Positions 32,601 to 44,202 of a stretch of DNA of 64,000 nt are shown piece by piece. The notes beneath the pieces are model-generated. The model searched no databases. It was not told the DNA's origin and saw nothing but the letters and a program-made list of their open reading frames with translations. Source of the stretch: Gaertneriomyces semiglobifer (Eukaryota > Chytridiomycota > Chytridiomycetes > Spizellomycetales > Spizellomycetaceae); contig JAHLKF010000006.1 of the NCBI GenBank assembly GCA_025558075.1, forward strand, positions 1,011,970-1,075,969, read 5' to 3'. Positions within the stretch are counted from its first letter, which is position 1. Every line of letters begins with the position of its first letter. The position numbers and the translations under genes are program-made.

Positions 32601-34043
32601 GGATGTTGATGAGTCGCGCGATGACTATGGCGGATCTATCATGAACGTAAGTCTACCTGGTTGGAATGTGCATGAGTAGTAGCATTTTTTTGACCGTGAT
32701 CCGTTCCTTTAATAGGAGACCCTTCCTTATGGATTTGCCGATACCAGCGTCGTCCGCAGTGTGACTGAATACTCTCCGCCACGTTCGCCTGCTGAAGTTG
32801 CCAAGTCTGCGGAACCCGATTCCATCAACACGTGTACCATCGGTCCAACTACGCCTCTCCCGAGTCGTGGACGTCGGACGTATAATTTTGGATTTGATAC
32901 CCCTTTGAAGACGCCTATTAACCCAATGGCTGGTGTTGAACGCGGTAAGCATTGGTTGAGTTCCGTCCTCGCAGTTGGTTGAGACGACTTTACTCATTTG
33001 GGATTGTGCTTCTCTCTGTGTAGCTATGCGTGGTGGGACGCCCGGGACATTGACAAAGCCTGTAGAGGATGTGATTAATAATATGGAAGAGCTCGCCCAA
33101 ACGATTGAGCGAAAGAGTGCGCGACGGTTTAATGCTTGGAGACAGTTGTGGCGTGTGTGGGGTCCGAAAGGACAAACGGCATTGACATCGGTACAGAAGA
33201 ATAAGCTACTCAATCACTGGTTTGATCGGACTTTGAGAATGGCGATAGATTTTTTGCAGGATGAAGACCCGCCAGAGGTATGTTATTTGTGAATGGTGAC
33301 TTGTTTGAGATTGTAGTTACTGATGTGATTATGTGTAGGGCGACCTTGTTTTTGAGCTGGTTGTTTATTTATTAGCGGAGCTGGTTAAACTTAACCCGAA
33401 AGCTGCCGAAAAGGAGGCAAGAGATGTTATTATTACGGCCCTTGTGATTACGTCGTGGGAAAAGAGAACGGTATGTAGAAGTGCATGGCTTTGACCGACG
33501 CACTGCGAAGGATCATAGCTCACGCCACAAATGTTTGTTTTTAGACCTCCACCGCTGCTAGGGAGATTCTTCGGGTCGTGAAAGACCACTTTGATGTTAG
33601 CCAGACTATGGCGGCCATTCCGGATATCATTGAATTGCAAATGGACGACGAAGACACGCATAGCCAGCGAGTTGTTATGCGAGCCTACCAGTTTTTGGTA
33701 GAGCTCCTGCACCATGAAAATTCAATGTTCATTACGTCCAGAGATATTCCCCGAATGGCAAAGCCCATTATGATGGTATGTATCAATGAAAGTTTGTAAA
33801 TGGCGTGCGATCACTTTCGGCAGGTAGTAACGCAAAGTTTGGTAGGGTCTGAGGTCGGAAAACTCGACCATTCGAGCCGGGACAATCTTGACAATTGAAC
33901 GATTCTACGAACGATTCGCCGATATCGTCCTTCAAACATGGCTCGGGGATGCGACATCTATTATAAAATACACCACCCTCAAGTATCTGAGAGAGAAAGG
34001 TCATACATTGACAGATGACCAGTTCTGGGAATTGTGCCGTTGA
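29604..34043 (+). CDS. CLASP-family microtubule plus-end protein (TOG domains)
   Basis: Fourteen exons (29604-29694, 29769-29851, 29917-30128, 30224-30386, 30455-30603, 30674-31001, 31069-31266, 31324-31769, 31839-32646, 32716-32944, 33024-33277, 33339-33470, 33545-33775, 33846-34043) join to 1173 residues. HEAT-like helices fill ~1-300. A CLASP_N-type TOG domain lies at ~350-580 (ENWQAREAALKLLREQL, then MHSLRTALSLAA). A basic Ala/Lys linker with many Ser-Pro and Thr-Pro sites follows, and a C-terminal TOG-like domain (~930-1173) ends with GLRSENSTIRAGTILTIERF and KYLREKGHTLTDDQFWELC. CLASP/Stu1/Cls1 proteins promote microtubule rescue and spindle function. The start is in good context (ACCATGATG). 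The final acceptor is the second AG (33844-33845), because the first gives a frame that stops and loses the conserved end. Confidence 0.88.
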
Positions 34044-34282
34044 AGGCTTATTGGAACGATATATAGTTGCGTTGGTTCGTCATTCGACTTTGACTTTAGG
34101 GATTAAAGTACCTTAGACGTAGTTATAAGATTATGATACCTGTACCAATATAAAATTGGCATAACCGAATCTGGCAGCCCTTCGCATGTGCACATGTCGG
34201 TATGGGTATAAGTTGTTGCTATCCGGGGAATTGGAAACAAAACATGATTAAGGGCAGCTGCTTAGTATCTTGGACCGGGGAG

Positions 34283-34999
34283 TTACCAAAAGTCCTGTAT
34301 TCCGGCTACCCCCACTGCACCTCTCTTCCTTGCCTCATGTAAATGATGCTTTTTCACTCCTCCCAATGCATAGATTGGGACCAGCTTCTGTCCGTCTGAT
34401 AACATTTCTTTGGCTTCCGAAATGATGCGTTCGAACCCGTCCCAACCGAGAGTATGATTGGACGGACAGGATGTCGATGGCAAAACTGGCGAGAGGACCG
34501 CAAATGACAAATTGAGTTTGCTGGCGGTGAGTAGATCCTCGGCAGAATGGCAGGATGCCGATATGACCATGGTATCATCGAAAGCGACGGAGGGCGATCG
34601 GGCAACGTGATTCAGGACGGTACCTGAGAGATGCATGCCACCGATTTTGAAGGACTTGACGAGGGATAGTAATCTGGGGAGATCTTCTGGTTGACTTGTG
34701 TTGAGGAGGAGCCGGGATCGTCCGGATGTTGTTGGTGTTGTTGCTAATAGCGACTCGTATATTGAGGCCGGGGAATCGGATCGGGAATGAGGGTCCGTGG
34801 GGGACTTCAATAACGGGGGTGTTGGTGGGAGTGGGCTGTTGGATGGTGGTTTGTAACGGAGCTGGATGAACGGCGCTGGTAATGTGAGTGGTCCATCTTG
34901 CTGCAAGAGTTCGTTCAAGCGGGTGGTGAAGGATGCCTCCGGGCATGCTGGCGGAGAAATGATGTAGCAATCGGGCAGGGAAGGTGGATGATGAGGCAT
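34283..34999 (-). CDS. ThiE/TenI-like TIM-barrel protein of the MutT-associated bacterial type
   Basis: Single exon, 238 residues from MPHHPPSLPD; an upstream in-frame ATG at 35047 would add 16. The sequence follows the thiamine-phosphate-synthase-like barrel found fused behind Nudix MutT in many proteobacteria: PAPFIQLRYK (strand 2), RLLLNTSQPEDL, GGMHLSGTVL, VISASCHSAEDL, LSFAVLSPVLPSTSCP, LGWDGFERII, VPIYALGGV and GAVGVAGIQDFW at the end. The ISASCH, LSPVLPT.S.P and GVAGI.FW motifs mark that clade rather than fungal Thi6. No Nudix box (GX5EX7REUXEE) and no ThiM kinase domain is present. The phosphate-binding glycines of the barrel remain. Its substrate is unknown; thiamine phosphate chemistry or a role in nucleotide clean-up are both possible. 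The bacterial resemblance and lack of introns fit horizontal transfer, but are not proof. Confidence 0.82.
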   Translation of the reverse strand: MPHHPPSLPDCYIISPPACPEASFTTRLNELLQQDGPLTLPAPFIQLRYKPPSNSPLPPTPPLLKSPTDPHSRSDSPASIYESLLATTPTTSGRSRLLLNTSQPEDLPRLLSLVKSFKIGGMHLSGTVLNHVARSPSVAFDDTMVISASCHSAEDLLTASKLNLSFAVLSPVLPSTSCPSNHTLGWDGFERIISEAKEMLSDGQKLVPIYALGGVKKHHLHEARKRGAVGVAGIQDFW

Positions 35000-35221
35000 T
35001 TTCTGCGTAGCCAGATAGTTCCTTCCAAAAACTCTCCTGTTGTGCAAAATTAAAGTTCACTAGCAGTACACTCCGAATGCTATTACGTAAGTAACTCCGC
35101 TCACAATGTAAGCGGTGGCACAGTCTCTTTATAAAAGGGTCCTCAATGGACGCGTAGAGGGCTTCGACCTGAACCCACGCAATTAACCAACCGACGAAGG
35201 AGGACTGTTAGACGCGAGAAG

Positions 35222-36010
35222 ATGGAACTTCGACTTCTCATTCCTGCAACTGGCTCGTATGAGGATTGGAAAAGCATCCTCACTACCGAGGAAGCCTTGA
35301 TCGCGGCACTCCCACTTGGAGAAATGATCTGTTAGTCCTCTGGTGGTTTCCTGAATTGCAGTCTCTCGTATCGTACTCCCATGTCGTAGCACTTGCTTGT
35401 GGAGGTGTTCCCCAAAATCTACTCCGTCGGGGACGACCGGATTCGTCGGCCGGACCATATGGCGGTCAAGGCCATTACCCTGGCCCGAAGACATTCTTGG
35501 CGTCCGACGCCATTTTGGGGTGTTATGCCCCAATTATCCGTGCCAACCACACGTTGGGGCCGGCGACAGAAACTGAGCTCAAGGAGCTGCGGGGATTTGT
35601 AGACGAGCAGCAGCACAGTGTGCACCTATCCTCACTGTGGCCAATGCAGGCCGTCTTCGGATGGCATAACCGGCGCGCGGGGGAGGAGCGCAAGATCTAC
35701 CTCTATTCCCAAGTAAGTAACCTATGTTGACTTCTGCAAATCAACAAATCCGCATTCTTACCTCACACTGTAGTTGGTATATGAGGCGGAGCAGGCCCGC
35801 CAACGTCCGTACCTACGGGACCGGATGGAGTTCTACCTCCTTGCGTTGGCAGTAACGTACTGCCACGAGTTTGCGCATATGCTTGGCACCATGAAGTGGG
35901 GGGTGTCGTATCAGACACCCACAGCTCTCACGTTTGGAGAGAAGGACCTTGCCGCGGAGGGCGGGTTCTTCTGGGAAACCTCTGTGTTTGGGGGCAGAGT
36001 GGTCTTTTAA
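35222..36010 (+). CDS. putative HExxH metallopeptidase-like protein, followed by in-frame open extension
   Basis: Exons 35222-35330, 35390-35712 and 35774-36010 join (introns GTTAGT...CGTAG and GTAAGT...TGTAG) to 222 residues. A zincin-like motif CHEFAHM gives His175, Glu176 and His179, with candidate third ligands at Glu206 (AAEGG) and Glu212 (WETSVFGG). No signal peptide is visible. The stop TAA at 36008-36010 is followed in the same frame by 93 open codons (APVGRPLGS..., ending at 36292). The related gene at 38538-39808 continues past the matching FGG motif to a shared YPGG, so the stop may be a nonsense mutation, a readthrough site or a sequence error. The 3' end is therefore uncertain. 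The family is not named by me; HExxH with a downstream E...FGG motif is the only functional clue. Confidence 0.55.
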
Positions 36011-36292
36011 GCTCCTGTGGGACGTCCATTGGGTAGTGCGCCCGAATATCCCGGGGGTTGTCCCTCAGACATCCTCATGTTTATGTCTCTGAGGAAAAAA
36101 GAGCGACGTGCAAGAGGAGAATGCACACAATTAGTTGAACTGACGGAAATAACAAGAGCAGCCATCATCAAGGCCAACCAGGACACGATTGTCAGTGGAG
36201 ACTGGTCTGCTGTACAAGAATTGGTCCCGAAATATCCCGCGCAGCCTGGAAAAGGCCTTGTTATTTCCGTCCGTTCATGTGGTGTCCTTTGA
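36011..36292 (+). pseudogene. open extension after the stop of the HExxH gene
   Basis: This frame continues the preceding gene without another stop for 93 codons (GSAPEYPGGCPSD, then a basic KKERRARGE segment). It looks like the lost or read-through C-terminus. A second shifted frame (36189-36419; HVVSFDAVHPGL) may be further decay. Confidence 0.4.
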
Positions 36293-37828
36293 CGCCGTGC
36301 ATCCCGGTTTGAAGGCCAGGATGATGCATCGATTGTCAAGCCACGAATCCTTATGCCCAAGTGAAAGTACCGGCGCACGTTTGCACAGGTGTACTTTCAT
36401 GGTGCTGATGCAAATGTGATTAATTGCCATTCAACTGTTGGGTCATTATCGGCTACCAGTTTACGAAAGTTGCGCTCCATGTTGCAAAGAACAAGTAGCT
36501 CACGCTGTCCGCCGCTGCAACTCAACGACCTTTGTAATCATGCGGGTTGCCGCCGTCGCTGATGCCATCACGGCAGTGGGCATGGTTATTGCACTGATGA
36601 ATAGCACTGCATGCTGCATCAGGGGCATTGTATTTGTTTGGTATGACAATGTATATGTATTGATAATAAAAGCACAGCACTCAATCTACATCCATAATCT
36701 CCTCTGCTCCAGCTCTCAATGACAGAGATTCTCGGGCCCTCAGTGAAAGGTGCTCAAACCCGCTGTGTGCCCCCACGGGCTGTTTCTCACCAGCAACATG
36801 ACATGACCGCGAAGCACGTTGCAACTTCCCGTCGTATTCGACACCGACGTTTGCAGCGACAGCATAGCAGTGTTGACAATGAAGTGATGATGATCCGGTT
36901 TGTTAAAGCGGATGTCTCTATTCTGCTATTTGCAGGAAAAGCGGCAAGTTGGAGAACTTCCTACGCTCATGCAAAAGAAATTGGGCAAAGCTTGTTTACT
37001 GGTGACGAAGGCAATGAAGTTGACGTTATTACGGCTCTCAAGGCTTTCGAAAGTAAATTCGATAATTACATTTCACGAACCAGCCACTCGACGGTGACCA
37101 AGCTATGTTAGCATCCATGATGTTAAACGGCTACGCTGCCTCACTTTGGGAATCTCGCACCAAGGGCAGTGAACTCTTTTCAATCGAATGGTTGGCCTTT
37201 TGGCACGCTTGCAGGGAAGAGTACACTGAAGCGGGATTCTGACGCGTCCAAACCACAGCGCATCCATGCGCCAGTAACTAAGCCAACTGAACCATGGGAA
37301 CGTTTCTGTCAACGCATTCGGTATATATCCGTGTGAATGTCTCGTCGTACATGCTAATCTAGGAGCTCGATAGATGTCCTGGATGTGCAACGTTAATGCA
37401 ATGCTGTCGCTCCTTGGAGACATCCTGTATCCCCGTAGGAGCGTCCTGAATTTGAACTTTCTCTCTGGGTGTGCGAACCAGTCAACACATGCAACCAATG
37501 TAACTTAAATTTTGAGTACTGACAAACTTTCTCAAGGTTGTAATGACATATGATTTGAAAGTAGCCTAGGTGCTTGCCAGAATCCTGATCCACCAGAGTT
37601 CGGGTTGACCCGTATCAGTACGTTCTTCCGGATCCTGCCGGCGTCCGCTCGTCCTGTGAAGAAACACGTTATGAACTCATGCCAGCACATGCATCAAAGC
37701 GAATCCACTTAGTCTTCACAAGCCGTGCTAAATACTGCGGCGATTCAGTTGGGCCACCAAGTACAGGAGCTTCGCGATCTAACAATATCAACAGTTGTCA
37801 TCGTGTTGGACCCGACCCAAGCAAGGAT

Positions 37829-37923
37829 AAAGGCATGGAGACACCCAAATTCACCATGAAAAGGCAGAGGGGACTGCCCGCCATGGGAGGGTTGGCGAAT
37901 CATTTTTTCATTGGACAGCGACG
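37829..37923 (+). repeat. direct repeat, copy 1
   Basis: A 95-base unit (starts AAAGGCATGGAGACACCC, ends TTGGACAGCGACG) that recurs 242 bases downstream with only a few differences. Confidence 0.9.
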
Positions 37924-38070
37924 TCCAGCGCCATGACATCAAGCCATACGTCTGAACCTGCAGTTGCCCAACAGGGATGCATGGAATCACCAGAGGTCAG
38001 GCTAGCCAGCCTATTGTTTAGAACCGGTACCATTGCTCAAAACCCAGAAACAACACCGCGTATGCGGACA

Positions 38071-38163
38071 AAAGCATGGAGACACCCAAATTCACCATGA
38101 AAAGGCAGAGGGACTGCCTGCCATGGGAGGGTTGGCGAATCATTTTTCATTGGACAGCGACGT
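38071..38163 (+). repeat. direct repeat, copy 2
   Basis: The second copy of the 37829-37923 unit differs by one substitution and a few single-base length changes in G and T runs, consistent with a recent duplication. Confidence 0.9.
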
Positions 38164-38537
38164 GGTGCCCGCATAAGTGCTGAACTGTCTTTGACGGTCG
38201 GCGTTGTTCGGCCTCCTATGTGCCTGCATGTACCCTGCAATACAAAAGATAAATCGTCGATTCGGCAGTTGGTTAGACGGGGGATAGATACAGACGTCGC
38301 AAGTACTTACATTGCGTGGAGATCAGAGGAAGTAGGGTCGTGGGGGTTGCAGAAGTTGGTCGGAACGGGTGGGAAACATTCACCACACCTCGTTTGGTTT
38401 GCACGAACGCGTATTGTGCCTGGGAAACCACGCGAGATCTCACATGTGGCTGTGCAGTTCATGTAAATTTCCGCCGTGACACTTACTCTTGTTAGGATTT
38501 ACTCTTATTCTTCTCCATGCTTTTGCTCTAACTCAAC

Positions 38538-39808
38538 ATGTTCCTGAAGTCCGCTAGTCCATATGCCAAGCCCGGTATGGCCCTTCGGATGGCCATCGAC
38601 CGGGTGAACCTGTTATTTCAACAATCACACCTTGCCAGTGTGTATGGCTTTCTTCTCCGTGGTATGGACGATAAGGCTTTGCAGACACAATTACTTGAGG
38701 GCAGTATTGCCACCATTCCCGCCTCAGCGGAGAAGCTGAAAGAAGTTGAACACGCTTTGGCTGACGGCGTACACGTTACAACCACGACCCCAGAAGAATA
38801 TAACGGGAACGTGTTGCATAATTCGACTTCGGAAAGTCCAGACTTGTTCACTGAAGGGGATGAATATATGATGGGATGGTATCCCAAGGCCTCAACCTGG
38901 AGCCCCCGCTCAATTTTCATTAATTCTTTGGTGAGTACACGATATTTAGCATTCTATCCCATTTTGCTATGTATTTGTACGTATTTGTTCATGCTTGCAT
39001 TATTAGTACTTGGATGCTCAGTCTTCCATTGATCAAACGTCCAGGCTTACAGCTCTCCTGATATGCACCTTGATCCATGTGATCGCCCACCTCGTCACTG
39101 ACGTTTTTGATAAGGCGTTGCCCATGCGCTGGATCCCTGACGACGAGCCTTCGTTGGTCCGTAAATCGCGGGATGTCTTGGAGTTGGCGCTATTTGGTGG
39201 CATCCGTCTTAAAGGGATCAGACTGGCAGATTCGTACAAGGCAAGTGTTTGTCGTGCATGGTGCTTGCTCTACATTTTGTATGTTTGCTAATAGACCTCG
39301 CGACAATATAGGTGGGGGCTATCGTAGCCAGAGTATACCCGGGCGGACACGAGGTTGCCTTGATGGACTCCGAGATCGCTGCGATCCTTGAAGGTGTGAT
39401 GCTTTGTCGGACGGACTGCTTTCTATATCTCTTTCTAACGTAATACATCCAGGATCCTTCCCTTGGAACAACAAGTTTGAGGCGGTGAAAATTCGTCTTG
39501 CTAGCCCAGTCTCGGCCAGCCGGTTAGCGATTCGTCAATGTGGCGTGTTCCAGAAATCGCAAAGTACCAGACCGCTCGGTGGTGGGAAACCCGCCGTGAC
39601 CATTCCGGATACTAGGGACGTACGGGATCGGTTCTTCGACGAGAACACTTTGCGTAGGCTTACGGACGCGAGACAAAAAAGGATTGCGGCGAAACAGCAG
39701 GGAACGACAGGCGAAGGTGATAGTTCAGCACCAGGGTGTACCAGTTATAGCACCGCGCGTAGGGTTATTTACAACTATCAGTTCCCGAGAGCTGCGTTTG
39801 CGGGGTAA
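38538..39808 (+). CDS. HExxH-family paralogue with altered active site (HVIAH)
   Basis: Exons 38538-38930, 39007-39240, 39312-39393 and 39453-39808 join to 354 residues. It resembles the gene at 35222: GWYPKAS...IFINSL matches GWHNRRA...IYLYSQ, the next intron falls at the same place, and LICTLIHVIAHL matches LAVTYCHEFAHM. FGG and YPGG follow in both. The catalytic Glu of HExxH is Val156 here (His155, His159), so peptidase activity is doubtful. A Thr/Glu-rich stretch lies in the N-terminal third. The C-terminal ~120 residues are Arg/Lys-rich and probably disordered. The second intron (39241-39311) has a GC donor (AAG/GCAAGTG) with a normal TATAG acceptor. Possible pseudoenzyme; substrate and location are unknown. 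Confidence 0.6.
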
Positions 39809-40553
39809 GTCGAGTGCAGAACACTAATCGCCCGAGACTGAAGGTCGAGGGCTATTCTACACTGCACCAGACCACCAAGCAGCAGTTCGAGGGCACTGAT
39901 AGTCGTAAATAGCCCGTACCAAGCGTGCTATAACTTATTAATGCCTCTTTGGAGGACTTCAAGGGGATGAACAGACGATTCATAATTATCACTATGGAAG
40001 GCAACGCTACAATCGGAAGCAATTTGAGCAGCACTGGCAGCACTAGCACTAGAGCTGCTCCCAGTTGACTCCTGATTGCAATCCTAATGATGTTCTGTCT
40101 GCGTTCGATAATTGTGACCTCGCTGGATTAACTTGAGCCTGCAACAGTCCGAAATGCCGCAAGGATCTGAGCTTCACCATTACTGCTAATTGCGGTTAGC
40201 TTTAGATCAAAGACATACTCATGTGTACACTCGTTTTTCCCACGTCTGTCGTCGAGACACGATCAATTGTCAAGGCTTTATGATTCAGAGAAAGCAAACT
40301 CTCATTACACCTCCACAGCAAATGAGGAGGACGATTGAGGTGGATTTCCGCTCAAATCCTGTGGGAAAACGGACAGTGGCGACTTGAGCCTCACTTTTTC
40401 CCGAGTCCGGTGAGAAACTTGCACTAGCCGTCGATTCTCTTTCCCGTAGAGATAAGTAGAGAACAACCCATAACATATAAACGCCGTTTGATAATATTTA
40501 CAAGTGCTATGATGTCGTCCCGTGCTGACTATGCTACAGACTATGATATCAGA
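39809..40553. other. convergent intergenic region
   Basis: This lies between the HExxH paralogue (+) and the CSC1-like gene (-). It is A/T-rich with no long open frame. No repeat or RNA gene was recognised. Confidence 0.4.
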
Positions 40554-43500
40554 TCAGCTCATACTTAGATGCGCCCAACTCGTTAATCCGTCAACAATAC
40601 TCATGACTCTCCGGGCCACGCCAGTCGAATCCCGTCGTCTTCGCCCACGTGGAAAGCCAGGAATATCCCGAGGTTCATCGCCGTCCTCCGCTAGTTCCAA
40701 ATTCGAATCATCATTTAGCTCCCACACACCGATACGTTGGCGACCAACTATTCGCCGGTACAACCCCATTTGCCCTGTTTTTTGTGCCTCTCGTGCTTCT
40801 TCCAGTCGGCGTGGTTGGCCAGCTCCGGGTATCCAAGCAACGGGTAACCGACCTATTAGTGCGGGATGAAGATACGTATGCAACTGTAAATCATCACCAT
40901 CGGATATTGGGGCGCGAGCGTCATCGTGGGTAGATATAATAGATGTTGCCGAAATGAATGGCGCATCCAGTACACCCGGGACGCGAGTCATGGGCGGCTC
41001 CAGGTGACCAGCTCGCTGTGATTCTTCATCTGATTCGTTATCACTTGGGGTGGGAGAAAGTAAATGTTGAGACTCTTCTATCTCGACCGAGTTTTCAAAG
41101 AGCGCCATGGACGTATCTGTCCGGTCTGTTCCATCGTATTGACTGAAGTAGCTGGTGGGTCTAACCGGTGACGTTGCGTGTGAGGATGTCGGAGAAGCTA
41201 AAGCGAGGTCTTCACGACCCACATCTCCGTCAAGCCGGTCGGTTAGACTTACACTCAATCTTCCATCACTGGGCTGGGCGAGCCCATCAAAGCTGCCGTA
41301 GCTTGCACCACGCCCTGTACCACTTGTCCCGGGGTTGCTAATGCTCACCCGTCGTTGGCGCCCTCGAATAGCTTTGATGCTTGTCCGCTTACTCAAACGT
41401 CGCTCCCTTTCTTCGCGCTTCGTGAGCGGTCCCAACTCTTTTCCTGTCAGCTGTTCACCTACAACCACTCCTTCGCCGTTTCCGTTCAAACCCACTTCGT
41501 TCACATTGACGCGGTTGAGTTCTCGCGCAACTTTGCCGACAATATCCAATGACGGATATTCCATCAGTTTCTCAAAACCTTGCCGCAACCACCAAAACAT
41601 CAAACTCGTGATCATCAACAATGGCATAACGCCGATGACCATCTGTACATAACCACTCCACTTAAGAGGCTTATCATTCTTGTCGAGACTGTCCATATCA
41701 GGGTGTGCAGGTGCGTCGGACCACTTGATCCCGGTACCCGCTTTGAGAGCAAGAACACCCATCATGGTGCACTGCATAATAAAGATGCCCACTAGACACC
41801 GACGGATTGCCATAGGAGCGTGAGAACCAAGAGTTTCATAGGTTGGAATATTCACATACAGCAGCATATACTACAATATCGAACCAAGGCTTTAGTTAAG
41901 GACGCTTTGAGCGCATCAAGATATGTACCGTACCTTGTAAACCACTCCAACACCAGCGAAAAAGCCGGTACAAAATGCCAGTATCATCGGACTCACGACT
42001 CCATACACAACACCGACACAAAAAATTAATATCGGAACTGGGTAAACAGTTCCATAGTTGATTCGGAAGAAGACCGACGGATAGTAGGCATTGGATAGCT
42101 GACGCGGCGTTGAAGACGAGGTGATAGAGGCGTACATGCGGGTCATTGATGTGGCGAGCAGCGGAAAAAGGAGCAGCAATTGTAGAGGAGGCACCAGTGT
42201 GGATTGGAGGAGAACATATGAAATCTGAAGTGGAGAGGCTGAGGGTACGAGACTTCCTAGAGCATCGATGATCTCTCCAGGCCCATGTCTGACAACGTCC
42301 ACTGCGCTCTGCCAAATTTTGCTAGCAACCGTCTGAACCAGCAGAACGTTCCAAAGCTGATAGAAAAAATATTTTCCAAGTACACTCTGGTCAATCCACG
42401 ACTGCGCCTCAAGCCCTTGCAATTGAGCAAGCAAAATAAGTACACCAGGAAGCGACGAAGTCCACGCTGCCGTGACTATCGTGGGAATCACAGATTGTAT
42501 AAACTGCGTGGTCGTAGGCGATAGCTGCTGTAAAAGCTGTTTCAAACCGGGAAATGTCTCCTGGAGATTGTCCAAACTGATCAACGCCGAAATGGCTGAC
42601 ACAATGATGGTCGAAAAGAACACCAACATAAATTGGGTCGACACGACGATCAGGGAACGGAACATTTTGATGTAACTGTCGGCACCCTTCGACGAGAGGT
42701 TGACCCAGAACAGGTCGCGCGGCTCCGGCGCAGATCGCACCATGCACGCGAAGGGGCGGCGATGAATAAGCGCCTGTGATGCAAGGATCGCGGATTCAGG
42801 TGACTCGAACGTAACAAATCCGGCGCTGGTGGGTGCACTGTTTTCCGGTGACCGACGCAGTCGGGAGACCCTTTGATCCCAAAACTTATACCTCTCTGCA
42901 TAATACTCGGCGGAGCTTACTGTCGCGCCGAGAAGACCCAGGAAGCCCGTCCGATGTTTCGGCCGCTGAGAAGGAGGTAGTGCCGAAATGCGAGACATGA
43001 GCTCGAATACGGAAGGATCCTCGGTGTCAAGTGTCAGGGGTGAGAGTATAGAGTCCTCGGATGAGTATACTGGTAACCGAACCGGCCGCTTGGCCGCATT
43101 TCGCATGGCTTGTGCATAAACTGTTTCCAGCTGAGTCAGATAGTACTCCCGTCTGGAGACAGCTTCGCGCAAATGTGTCCATTTTCTGCAGATCACAACG
43201 TTTTCCACTTTGCCGATTCCAAGCCCTTCAAAATAACTGGCCAAATCCACCTCATGCCGTAATTCGCGAGGTATCCCAAAAACAATGATAGATCGCATCT
43301 CAATCTTGGACATTTGCGTTCTGCGAAGCATTTGCTCGATATACTCTTGCTTCAATTCGACAATGCCGCGATAAAATTGTATCAAGTAGGCGTAGGCAAT
43401 GAAGCTGAAAAGCCACGTAAAAAATAGGTGGACATACAAGAACTTGCTTTGATACGGAACGTTCTCAACAGTCAGTGCTCGAACGAAAATGTCCTCATAA

Positions 43501-44202
43501 AGAATGCCGGTTGAATTGGCGTACGCCTCTGGAGACGGCGGATTGGCGTAATAGTTTACTGGCGCAATGAACAATAGACCAAGCACTGAGAGGCAGAGAA
43601 AGAAGTGACGACAGGAGCGAAAGAAGCGGAGGAGAATGACCCCATCTAATCCGACCGTGGTAATCAAGACTGACTCTGGGAACGATAATAGTGTTGGCAA
43701 CCAAGTAAAATAAGTATTCGGAAGCTTCGGTGGGCGGCCTCTTGATTCGGGAAGATTATAAAAGATTGTGTATGAGCCAACTCTGTCCAACGGAGGGTTT
43801 GTACAAGAGTACTCTCACTCACCCACTCAAACACGATCTTGGGGCATAAATATCCTTGAATCGTAACCGTCCCCAGCAAAAAATCAGAAGACTCAACATC
43901 CCGAACCCCATGAAAGTCGCCAGCGGTACTATGATGCCTGTCCTGCCCTTATGCGGTGCTGAGCCAGTAGGTGGGGATTCCCCACTGTTTCTCCCAACGT
44001 TTGCGGCATAACTGTTCTCAACATCATCGAAGGCAGTTATGTTAGCGCCGACGAGCTGCAAAAAAGTCAGAGCAGCATTTCTCCAGGCTGTATCCTCTCG
44101 TCCCAGATCAGTCGGAAACGAAGATACGTAGGGAAATCGGTCGCTGGTCAGCGCATGAGAGTCAACATTCAAATCCATCTCCACCTCACAACATTTCTCC
44201 AA
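40554..44202 (-). CDS. CSC1: CSC1/OSCA/TMEM63-type calcium-permeable channel
   Basis: Exons 44202-43823, 43782-41934 and 41870-40554 join to 1181 residues. The first membrane segment (GIIVPLATFMGFGMLSLLIFCW) is followed by KDIYAPR, typical of the family. After two more helices comes the cytosolic RRM-like region (RSIIVFGIPRELRHEVDL, then AGFVTFESPESAILASQAL, APEPRDLFWVNLS). The RSN1_7TM core follows with many hydrophobic helices (LPGVLILLAQLQGLEAQSW, YPVPILIFCVGVVYGVVSP, LLVG-type end). The last exon holds the final helices and a ~300-residue charged Ser-rich tail. The family forms mechanically or osmotically gated cation channels in plasma or internal membranes. The first intron as drawn is only 40 bases; using the donor at GTGTTT instead makes it 55 and drops five residues. 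Start could also be Met9 (44178). Confidence 0.9.

Larger units (their letters stand above)
36293..38537. other. 2.2 kb region without supported gene
   Basis: Only short, mutually shifted open frames are seen (for example 36719-37111). They have no recognisable domain and do not join by plausible introns. A pair of ~95-base direct repeats lies at 37829-38163. The whole may be decayed sequence between the two related HExxH-family genes. Confidence 0.45.

Noticed and set aside
35222..36010. Multi-frameshift pseudogene call for the whole HExxH gene
   Set aside because: A normal 59-base GTTAGT...CGTAG intron restores one frame through to the stop, so only the final stop remains suspicious.
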